This document shows positions 1 through 6,064 of a stretch of 9,594 nt of DNA, piece after piece. Origin of the DNA: an uncultured Muribaculaceae bacterium (GTDB lineage: Bacteria; Bacteroidota; Bacteroidia; Bacteroidales; Muribaculaceae); assembly GCA_947177435.1 (NCBI GenBank), contig CAMWUM010000047.1:1-9594 (forward strand), read 5' to 3'. The notes beneath the pieces are model-generated. The model worked only from the letters and a program-made list of their open reading frames with translations, was not told the origin of the DNA and did no database searches. The position numbers and the translations under genes are program-made. Within the stretch, counting starts at the first letter, position 1, and each line of letters begins with the position of its first letter.

Positions 1-2
1 GC

Positions 3-1220
3 GCTGAAGTAATCAAAATCGAGCGCCCCGGTGTGGGCGACGCAACCCGCAAGGAATTGCAGTTCGACCCCAACCTGCCCAGCTACTACTATCTCCAGCT
101 CAATAGCGACAAGAAGTCGTTGACCCTCGACGCAAAGACCCCCGACGGCAAGGAAATCCTCACCAAGCTGATCAAGGAGGCCGACATCTTCGTTGAAAAC
201 CTCCACCCGGGCGCAATGGACAAGCTCGGCTTCAGCTGGGAAGTAGTGCACCAGCTCAACCCCAAGTGCATCTACGGCACCATCAAGGGATTCCCCCTCT
301 CGTCGAAGTACAAAGACCTGAAGGCATACGAGCCTATCGCACAGGTGACCGCAGCCGCCGCCTCGACCACTGGCTGGTTTGAAGGCGATGACAACATCCC
401 GACGCAGAGCGGCGCAGCCCTGGGCGACTCCAACACCGGCATGCACCTGCTGATCGGCCTGTTGGCCGCGCTGCAGCTGCGCGAGCGCACAGGCGAAGGC
501 ACCTACGTATATCAGTCAATGCACAATGCATGCCTCAACCTGTGCCGTATTAAGACCCGCGACCAGTTGACCCTCGACAAGCTGGGTTATCTGACCCAGT
601 TCCCGCAGTACCCCAACGGCAAGTTTGGCGACTGCGTGCCTCGCTCGGGCAACACCGAGGGCGGCGGCGTGCTCGGTTGGACTTACAAGTGCAAGAGCGC
701 AGGCCAGTATGACTCTGAAGTGGATGCTAACAACTATGTATACGTTATCTTGCAGCGCGGAGCCAAGGACTTTGAACTTTTCTGCCAGGCAACCGGCTTC
801 ACCGATTGGCTTACCAATCCCGACTTCAACACCGCCGACGCCCGCGACCGCAACAAGCAGGCTATCTACAAGCGCATCGGTGACTGGTGCGCCGACAAGA
901 CCAAGTTCGAGGTCACTGAAATCCTCAGCAAGGCAGGCGTGCCTGTTGGTCCCGTGCTCTCGACCAAGGAGGTCATGACCGACGAAAGCCTCTACGACGG
1001 CAACACCCTCGTGAAGATCAACCAGCCCGGTCCTGTGGGCGAGTTCGTAACTGTCGGCTGCCCGTTCACCATCAGCGGCTACCAGCCTGTCTACGGCCCT
1101 GCTCCTGAGCTCGGCGGCAACAACGAAGAGGTGCTCACCAGCCTTGGCTACACTGCCGACCAGATCGCCGGCTTCGCCAAGAACGGCACCACCGAGCCCC
1201 TGCCCGCAGCAGCAAAATAA
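3..1220 (+). CDS. frc: Formyl-CoA:oxalate CoA-transferase (class III CoA-transferase), 5'-truncated by window edge
   Basis: Transfers CoA from formyl-CoA to oxalate, giving oxalyl-CoA and formate in the cytoplasm; first step of the oxalate cycle completed by the downstream decarboxylase. The frame is open from the first bases (AEVIKIERPG), matching about residue 31 of known Frc/YfdW proteins, so roughly 30 N-terminal residues lie outside the window; the GTG at 33 is internal. 405 residues are visible. Family landmarks: VIKIER (CoA binding), the Tyr59 equivalent in PSYYY, the Lys-x-Tyr of LKAYE, and GALGDSN-type motif ALGDSNTGMH, whose Asp (codon 426-428) corresponds to the catalytic Asp169 that forms acyl-aspartyl intermediates. 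The stretch LDKLGYL..PQYPNGKFGD is close to E. coli YfdW as I remember it. Oddities: the glycine loop reads EGGGV instead of GGGGQ, and the position of Trp48 (Gln in YfdW) is Glu. Other class III CoA-transferase specificities are possible, but adjacency to oxc makes oxalate strongly likely. Confidence 0.93.
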   Translation, partial: AEVIKIERPGVGDATRKELQFDPNLPSYYYLQLNSDKKSLTLDAKTPDGKEILTKLIKEADIFVENLHPGAMDKLGFSWEVVHQLNPKCIYGTIKGFPLSSKYKDLKAYEPIAQVTAAAASTTGWFEGDDNIPTQSGAALGDSNTGMHLLIGLLAALQLRERTGEGTYVYQSMHNACLNLCRIKTRDQLTLDKLGYLTQFPQYPNGKFGDCVPRSGNTEGGGVLGWTYKCKSAGQYDSEVDANNYVYVILQRGAKDFELFCQATGFTDWLTNPDFNTADARDRNKQAIYKRIGDWCADKTKFEVTEILSKAGVPVGPVLSTKEVMTDESLYDGNTLVKINQPGPVGEFVTVGCPFTISGYQPVYGPAPELGGNNEEVLTSLGYTADQIAGFAKNGTTEPLPAAAK

Positions 1221-1227
1221 AATCTAT

Positions 1228-1294
1228 AATAATCAAGATTGGTCGGGGCTAATCCCGATTAATCTTGATTATTCTCGATAAATCAAGATTAATC
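1228..1294 (+). promoter_or_regulatory. Overlapping, mutually exclusive inverted repeats in the frc-oxc gap
   Basis: The 110-base AT-rich gap between frc and oxc holds three copies of a 10-mer, AATCAAGATT at 1231-1240 and 1281-1290 and its complement AATCTTGATT at 1261-1270. Hairpin A pairs 1228-1247 with 1254-1273: 13 perfect pairs, two G-U wobbles, then five pairs (TCGGG/CCCGA) around a 6-base loop. Hairpin B pairs 1257-1270 with 1281-1294: 14 perfect pairs around a 10-base loop. They share 1257-1270, so only one can form at a time. Neither is followed by a U tract (A7 follows B), so a plain intrinsic terminator is unlikely. An mRNA processing/stability element, a translation switch for oxc, or an operator palindrome are possible readings. 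The pairing is seen directly; the function is inferred. Confidence 0.6.
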
Positions 1295-1330
1295 AAAAAA
1301 ATATTCACCTTTCAACTATCCCAAACTACT

Positions 1331-3091
1331 ATGGCAACCACAACCCCCCAGAACGCTGCCGCTGCAGCTCCCGCAGCGCCTAAATACCCCAACCAAGTAA
1401 CCGGCATGTACGTGCTCGGCCGCGCCATCAAGATGCTCGGCATTGACAAGATGTACGGCCTGGTCGGCATACCTATCACCGAAGCCGCCTACCTTATACA
1501 GGGCCAGGGCGTCAAGTTCGTATCGTTCCGTTTCGAACAGCAGGCCGGCATGGCCGCCGCCACCCACGGCTACCTCACCAAGACCCCCGGCGTATTCATG
1601 ACCGTATCGTCGCTCGGCTTCCTCAACGGCCTTACCGCCACAATCAACGCCACCGTCAACTGTTACCCCGTTATCCAGATTTCCGGATCGTCTGACCGTA
1701 CGCTCGTCGACCTCAATAAGGGCGATTACGAGTCATTTGACCAGTACGCCGTGGCCAAGCCTCTGGTAAAGGCCGCATTCCGCGTCAACCGTCCCGAGGA
1801 TATCCCCAGCACATTGGCCCGCGCTTACCGCGCAGCCGTATCAGGACGTCCCGGCGGCGTTTACGTAGACCTCACCGTGCCCTCGATGGGCGGCATCCTT
1901 GATCGCGACGTAGCTGAGGCAGCTCTGGCCGCAGCCATCCCCGCAGTCGACGTCTACAGCCCTGTTGCTCCTAACGAAGCCTCTATCGACCGCGCAGTCG
2001 AGTTGCTGCAGAGCGCCAAGAAGCCTGCCATCCTGCTCGGCAAGGGCGCCGCTTATGCCCAGGTCGACGACAAGATCAAGACCCTGATCGAGAAGGCCGG
2101 CATTCCTTACTATCCAATGTCGATGGCCAAGGGCCTTATGCCCGACAACGGCCCGCTGAGCGCCATCTCGTGTCGAAGCACCATTATGGAGGAGTCCGAT
2201 GTGGTTATGATCATCGGCGCGCGTCTCAACTGGATGCTCGGCTTCGGCAAGGGCAAGTGGAACCCCAACGGCAAGTTTATCCAGCTTGAAGTCGAGCCTA
2301 CCGAAATCGACGTCAACCGCCGCATCGACGCACCTGTCGTTGGCGACATGGGCGAGGCTCTTGATGCCATCCTGGCCAAGCTTGACACCTCAAAGATGCA
2401 GATGGATCCCACTTGGGTACCCGGCCTGCAGGCTGAGTCGGCCGCCAAGAACAAGAAGTTCGCAGCACGCCTCGAGGCCAACGCCAACATCCTGCCTATG
2501 AACCAGTGGACCGCCCTGTCGGCCATCAAGCCCATCATCGAGAGCAATCCCGACATCGTGCTTATCAATGAGGGCGCCAATACCCTCGACAACACTCGCG
2601 ATACCATCGACATGTCGCTGCCTCGCCACCGCGTGGACTGCGCCACCTGGGCCATTATGGGCATGGGCATCGGTTCGGCCGTCGGCGCAGCCGTGGCCAC
2701 CGGCAAGCAGGTTGTAGCCATCGAGGGCGACAGCGCATTCGGCTTCTCGGGCATGGAAATCTCCACCATCTCGCGCTTCAACCTGCCTGTGACTGTCGTT
2801 ATCTTCAACAACGGCGGTATCTACAACGGCATCGGCAAGCCTATGGACAACACCACAGATCCCGCTCCTACCACCCTTAACATCAACGACCGCTACGACA
2901 AGATGGGTGAGGCATTCGGCCTGCAGTCTTACTACGTCGAGAATCCCGCCGACCTGAGCACCGCCCTGAAAGAGGCCATCGCCTCGAAGAAGCCTTCGCT
3001 CATTGAAGTGCGTCTGGCATCTGACGCCGGCAAGGAAAGCGGCCACATCGGCTACCTCAATCCCCAACCTCTGCAGCAGATAACCGTTTAA
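1331..3091 (+). CDS. oxc: Oxalyl-CoA decarboxylase (thiamine diphosphate-dependent)
   Basis: Decarboxylates oxalyl-CoA to formyl-CoA and CO2, regenerating the CoA donor for Frc; cytoplasmic, normally tetrameric, and ADP-stimulated in the Oxalobacter enzyme. The ATG at 1331 gives 586 residues, slightly longer than characterised enzymes (about 565-570) because of an Ala/Pro-rich N-terminal extension (residues 5-20). The same frame is open back to about 1265 but has no ATG, GTG or TTG there and runs through the hairpin region, so 1331 was chosen. Features: the ThDP-activating Glu69 in FRFEQQAG, the Tyr-Glu of GDYESFDQ (133-134), SGRPGGVY (171-178), LGKGAAYAQ (236-244), the ThDP/Mg motif from GDS (466-468) to NN (493-494), the active-site Tyr in NGGIY (498), and a C-terminal ESGHI loop (569-573), as in E. 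coli YfdU. No Shine-Dalgarno is seen, which is normal in Bacteroidales. Identification is very secure by motif content and gene order. Confidence 0.96.
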   Translation: MATTTPQNAAAAAPAAPKYPNQVTGMYVLGRAIKMLGIDKMYGLVGIPITEAAYLIQGQGVKFVSFRFEQQAGMAAATHGYLTKTPGVFMTVSSLGFLNGLTATINATVNCYPVIQISGSSDRTLVDLNKGDYESFDQYAVAKPLVKAAFRVNRPEDIPSTLARAYRAAVSGRPGGVYVDLTVPSMGGILDRDVAEAALAAAIPAVDVYSPVAPNEASIDRAVELLQSAKKPAILLGKGAAYAQVDDKIKTLIEKAGIPYYPMSMAKGLMPDNGPLSAISCRSTIMEESDVVMIIGARLNWMLGFGKGKWNPNGKFIQLEVEPTEIDVNRRIDAPVVGDMGEALDAILAKLDTSKMQMDPTWVPGLQAESAAKNKKFAARLEANANILPMNQWTALSAIKPIIESNPDIVLINEGANTLDNTRDTIDMSLPRHRVDCATWAIMGMGIGSAVGAAVATGKQVVAIEGDSAFGFSGMEISTISRFNLPVTVVIFNNGGIYNGIGKPMDNTTDPAPTTLNINDRYDKMGEAFGLQSYYVENPADLSTALKEAIASKKPSLIEVRLASDAGKESGHIGYLNPQPLQQITV

Positions 3092-3101
3092 CAAAACGCC
3101 A

Positions 3102-3138
3102 ACTCCCCCGCCCGGCATTTGGGCCAGGGTGGGGGAGT
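3102..3138 (+). terminator. GC-rich hairpin between oxc and the permease gene
   Basis: ACTCCCCCGCCC (3102-3113) pairs with GGGTGGGGGAGT (3127-3138), 12 pairs including one G-U, around a 13-base loop. It starts 11 bases after the oxc stop and is followed by only a short GTTTC run. It could be a leaky terminator, or an mRNA 3'-end stabiliser that lowers permease expression relative to oxc. The permease start lies 36 bases further on. Confidence 0.55.
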
Positions 3139-3174
3139 GTTTCACACGAAGTATAACCTTTTAACGCATCAACT

Positions 3175-4152
3175 ATGGAACACATTATCCTATACGCCAT
3201 CGTGCCGATATTCGTCGTGATGCTCGCCGGATACATCGCCGGCAAAGCAGGCGTTTTCAACGGAGACAATGCCAAAACCCTCAACAAGGTCGTGCTTGAC
3301 TTCGCCCTTCCGGCCGCCCTGTTCATCTCAATCGTGACGGCCACCCGCGAGGACCTCGTAAAAGACATAAAGCTTACGATGATATCCCTTGTCGTGATCA
3401 TGCTCTGCTTTATGCTCGTATACTGGATTTATAAATATTTCTTCAAGACCGGCGGCGGCTCGGCTGCCATCATGGCCCTAATCTGCGGCTCGCCGACAAT
3501 CGGATTCCTTGGCTTCGCAGTGCTCGAGCCTATCTTCGGCACCAGCCCGAGCGTGGCTCTCGTAGTCGCAATCGTCGGCATCGTGGTCAATGCCGTAGGC
3601 ATCCCTGTAGGCCTCTCGCTTCTTAATTCGGCCGACGCCTCTGCCACGGCGGCCAAGAACGGCGGCAAGAAGCCTAATCCATGGAAGCCTGTCATCCACG
3701 CTCTGATCCAGCCTGTGGCATGGGCTCCTATCCTGGCCGTAGTATTCGTCTTGGTTGGCATCAAGTGGCCTGTCGATCTGAGCCCCTCATTTGACCTTAT
3801 CGCAAAGGCTAATGCCTCAGTGGCTGTATTCGCAGCCGGTATCACCCTTTCGGCCGTGAAGATTACCATCAATTGGCAAGGCGTATTCGGCGCCATCTTC
3901 AAGCTGATAATCATGCCTCTGGCGCTGCTCGTGGTCGGCATCCTCTTCAAGATGGACCCCATGAACCTCAAGATGCTCGTTGTGGCCGGCGCACTGCCCC
4001 CAGCCTTCTCAGGCATCATCATCGCCAGCCAGTACAACCAGTACGTGGCCACCGGCACCAGTTCTCTGGCCCTGAGCGTAGTCTTATTCCTCGGTACCTG
4101 CCCGCTCTTCATCTGGCTTACCGATGTTGCGCTCAAGATGTTCCCGTACTAG
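3175..4152 (+). CDS. yfdV: AEC-family permease, YfdV-like, putative oxalate/formate transporter
   Basis: Inner-membrane carrier of the auxin efflux carrier (AEC) family; here it probably imports oxalate and/or exports formate for the two upstream enzymes (substrate inferred from context). 325 residues, with roughly ten hydrophobic segments in two halves of about five, separated by a basic hydrophilic loop (about 151-170, Ala/Lys-rich). Conserved AEC/YfdV stretches are visible: NKVVLDFALPAALF (37-50), GSPTIGFLGFAVL (105-117) and GALPPAFSGIIIAS (272-285). These are close to E. coli YfdV (about 314 residues) as I recall it. The ATG at 3175 begins directly with the first membrane segment and has no Shine-Dalgarno. 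It lies 83 bases after oxc on the same strand, beyond a hairpin, so it is likely co-transcribed with partial attenuation. No OxlT-type oxalate:formate antiporter is present. AEC proteins also carry malate, malonate or auxin, so the substrate should be held less firmly than the family. Confidence 0.88.
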   Translation: MEHIILYAIVPIFVVMLAGYIAGKAGVFNGDNAKTLNKVVLDFALPAALFISIVTATREDLVKDIKLTMISLVVIMLCFMLVYWIYKYFFKTGGGSAAIMALICGSPTIGFLGFAVLEPIFGTSPSVALVVAIVGIVVNAVGIPVGLSLLNSADASATAAKNGGKKPNPWKPVIHALIQPVAWAPILAVVFVLVGIKWPVDLSPSFDLIAKANASVAVFAAGITLSAVKITINWQGVFGAIFKLIIMPLALLVVGILFKMDPMNLKMLVVAGALPPAFSGIIIASQYNQYVATGTSSLALSVVLFLGTCPLFIWLTDVALKMFPY

Positions 4153-4182
4153 ATACAAACTCTCCTGACATAAAGAAAAAGC

Positions 4183-4214
4183 GAAGGGAGCACTCCTCAC
4201 GGAGGGCTCCCTTC
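4183..4214. terminator. Bidirectional hairpin terminator between convergent genes
   Basis: GAAGGGAGC (4183-4191) pairs with GCTCCCTTC (4206-4214), with a further CTCC/GGAG stem inside (4193-4196 with 4201-4204). On the plus strand TTCGAGTT follows. On the minus strand the stem is followed by a strong T run (complement of the A-rich 4170-4180), typical of an intrinsic terminator. It serves the permease operon from the left and the GH43-like gene (stop at 4253) from the right. The rest of the 100-base gap is AT-rich with no other visible feature. Confidence 0.85.
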
Positions 4215-4252
4215 TTCGAGTTAACCAAAATCGATTCTATCTATTATATAGG

Positions 4253-5980
4253 TTAATATATGGAAACCTTTCTGGTGCTTTGTCCGGCGCTGACGATGCA
4301 GATGCCGCGGGGTAGGGTGATGCGGCTGGTGCCTTCGCTCAGCATGCCGGAGTACAGTTCGCGTCCGTCGATGCTTGTGATGCTGACGTGCGCGTCCTGC
4401 GCCAGAGTAATGACGACCTCACGGCCCTCAATGTTTATTTTAATATTTTCGACCGATGCAGAAGCCACGCCTGTTGCGCTTTCGTATGCTTTTTGGGCGT
4501 CAATCTCGGCGGCTACTTGCTCGCGGTAAGAGCGCTTGAACATCTCGGCGCGGGGATAGTCGTAAGCGTTGACGTCGAAGTCCACGCCGAAGCTCTGTGA
4601 CTTGCTGGCGCCCTCCTTGGTCATGAAGATGCCGCTGCCTGCGCGAAGCGACGAGCCCGAGACGGAAAGGCACTTGTCGTCACTCATATTCTGTATCTTG
4701 TAGCATCCGTCTTCCTCGAGGGTAAAGTGCCAGAGCTGCGAGGGCTCGTCGGAGGGCTCAAGCCACTGCATAAGACCCATATTGGCGTCAAGGCAGAGGC
4801 CGGTGGCATCGTCGATCAGGCGCCACACGTATGGATTGTCTGTGGCTTGCAGGCGGAAGCTTGTGTTGGTGGCGTCGTTGTCGTCCTGTATGTCCAGGCC
4901 GTACTTCGAATGGGAGATCCAGCGGTTGGAGCGCTTGTCGAGCAGGCGCACTACGCGGCCGTCGGCCATTGCGTCTACGCGGTGGAAGCGGTCGCTGTTG
5001 TCAAATACGCTGAGGTTCCAGTCGTCCATCCACCTGACGGTTGGCAGGCCCGAGCGCACGCTCAGCGGCAGCCACACGTACTCCGACTTGCCGCCGACGT
5101 CAGAGCTGACCCAACGGTCGCCCATATATATGTAAGCGCCTTCCTTGCCCTCGACTTTGAGCACGTAGGTGCTCTGCGAGGTGTAAGTGGTGGCGTCGCC
5201 TTGGTCCACGCAGAAGTTGCCGCAGTCTTCCCAGTCGCCCATCAGGTCGGTGGTGACAGAGCGGTGGCCTGGGGTGGGATTCCAGCCATCGCACTCTGAG
5301 AAGAGGCAGAAGTAAGTGTCGTCGACTCCGATCATAGCCGGGGCTTCGAGCCTCAGGCCTTTGAGTACCTTGGTCTCGGCATCCTTGCCGACAGGAGCGA
5401 GGTAGTCGTCGCTAAGCAGGGCAACATTGATGTTGCTGTTCATGTCGGTGGCGCAGATGTGGTATGCGCGGTTGTCGGTGTCGCGAAATATTGTTTGGTC
5501 GCGCGAGTCATGTTCATTTGGACGGAACACGCCGACCGGTTCGTAATTGCCGTCGATTGTCGAGCAATGTGCCACGGCCACGCATGCACGGCCGTAGCCG
5601 GTGCCATTTTCCCAATGGCTGTACATCACCCATTCGCCGGTGTTGGGGTTGAATATTACTTTCGGACGCTCGAGGATGGCTTTGCCTGTCTCGGCGTCAA
5701 AAACAGATGAGGTCTTAAAGACCAAGCCCTTGCGGGTCCAATTGTAAAGGTCGGTTGATGTGTAGCAGCTGACGCCGTTGCTGGTGCTGCCGGTACGGTC
5801 TTCGCCAAACCAGTAGTACTTGCCGTCGTGGTACACCACGCAGCAGCCGTGGGCGTTGATGTGAGAGCCGCTGGTGTCGTTCCACCTCTGGCCGGGCTTG
5901 ATTGAGTTCGCGGCAAAGGCGGGTGTGATGGCTGCTGACGACAGCAGAGCGGCAAATAAGACCTTAGCAATTGATTTCAT
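4253..5980 (-). CDS. Secreted GH43-like glycosidase with ricin-type lectin domain and T9SS-like sorting tail (putative exo-beta-1,3-galactanase)
   Basis: 575 residues. A Sec signal peptide (1-23, cleavage near AFA) is followed by a five-bladed beta-propeller GH43-type domain (about 28-325): INAHGCCVVYHDGKYYWFGE (41-60), a blade with CYTSTDLYNW (72-81), LERPKVIFN (103-111), SRDQTIFRDTDNRAYHI (159-175), LEAPAMI (211-217) and TSQSTYVLKV (267-276). The Asp-Pro base motif of ordinary GH43 enzymes is absent at the first blade, as in the exo-beta-1,3-galactanase group (subfamily 24), where Glu acts as acid and Gln as base; candidates here are Glu104, Glu212 and Gln269. A ricin-type beta-trefoil/CBM13-like region follows (about 340-470; QLWHF, YKIQNMSDDKCLSV), the module found with clostridial exo-galactanase. 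The C terminus (about 512-575) resembles a Por/T9SS sorting domain. Likely removes galactose from beta-1,3-galactan of arabinogalactans outside the cell. The family is fairly sure; the exact substrate is inferred. A vicinal Cys pair (46-47) replaces small residues usual there. Confidence 0.85.
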   Translation of the reverse strand: MKSIAKVLFAALLSSAAITPAFAANSIKPGQRWNDTSGSHINAHGCCVVYHDGKYYWFGEDRTGSTSNGVSCYTSTDLYNWTRKGLVFKTSSVFDAETGKAILERPKVIFNPNTGEWVMYSHWENGTGYGRACVAVAHCSTIDGNYEPVGVFRPNEHDSRDQTIFRDTDNRAYHICATDMNSNINVALLSDDYLAPVGKDAETKVLKGLRLEAPAMIGVDDTYFCLFSECDGWNPTPGHRSVTTDLMGDWEDCGNFCVDQGDATTYTSQSTYVLKVEGKEGAYIYMGDRWVSSDVGGKSEYVWLPLSVRSGLPTVRWMDDWNLSVFDNSDRFHRVDAMADGRVVRLLDKRSNRWISHSKYGLDIQDDNDATNTSFRLQATDNPYVWRLIDDATGLCLDANMGLMQWLEPSDEPSQLWHFTLEEDGCYKIQNMSDDKCLSVSGSSLRAGSGIFMTKEGASKSQSFGVDFDVNAYDYPRAEMFKRSYREQVAAEIDAQKAYESATGVASASVENIKINIEGREVVITLAQDAHVSITSIDGRELYSGMLSEGTSRITLPRGICIVSAGQSTRKVSIY

Positions 5981-6020
5981 ATCGTGATAATGCGGTAAGA
6001 ATAATGATAAAAAAGAAAGA

Positions 6021-6052
6021 GAAAAGGGGCCGCGGGGCCGCAGCCCCTTTTC
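6021..6052 (-). terminator. Intrinsic terminator after the tandem-repeat surface protein gene
   Basis: Ten perfect pairs, GAAAAGGGGC (6021-6030) with GCCCCTTTTC (6043-6052), enclosing a GC-rich centre. On the minus strand it starts 12 bases after the stop codon at 6065-6067 and runs into CTTTCTTTTTTATC, a good U tract. It lies 41 bases before the GH43-like start, so that gene probably relies on readthrough or on a promoter I cannot recognise; no TAnnTTTG element is seen in the gap. Confidence 0.85.
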
Positions 6053-6064
6053 TTATTTGAGAGA

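Noticed and set aside
33..35. GTG as the start of the CoA-transferase gene.
   Set aside because: The frame is open upstream to the window edge and encodes the conserved VIKIER CoA-binding stretch, so the gene starts outside the window.
525..527. Apparent Asp-to-Asn change of the catalytic residue in the CoA-transferase (MHNACLN versus MQDAVLN).
   Set aside because: Counting along the Oxalobacter Frc sequence places the nucleophile Asp169 in the GDSN motif, which is intact here (Asp codon 426-428). The Asn aligns with about residue 202, which is not the nucleophile.
1228..1294. The repeated AATCAAGATT units as a CRISPR array or insertion-sequence ends.
   Set aside because: There are only three 10-base copies in alternating orientation, with no spacer pattern, no target-site duplication and no transposase; paired hairpins explain them better.
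1265..1330. N-terminal extension of Oxc by 22 residues.
   Set aside because: The extension would start at a non-standard codon, lies inside the hairpin region and has no counterpart in the family; the ATG at 1331 is the sensible start.
2110..2811. Long open frame antisense to oxc.
   Set aside because: It is a shadow of high-GC coding sequence on the opposite strand, with low-complexity, non-family-like translation and no context.
3118..3161. Possible Bacteroidales promoter (TTTG ... TAACCTTTT) ahead of the permease.
   Set aside because: The TTTG lies in the hairpin loop, the spacing to the TA element is about 32 bases instead of about 20, and the -7 match to TAnnTTTG is poor.
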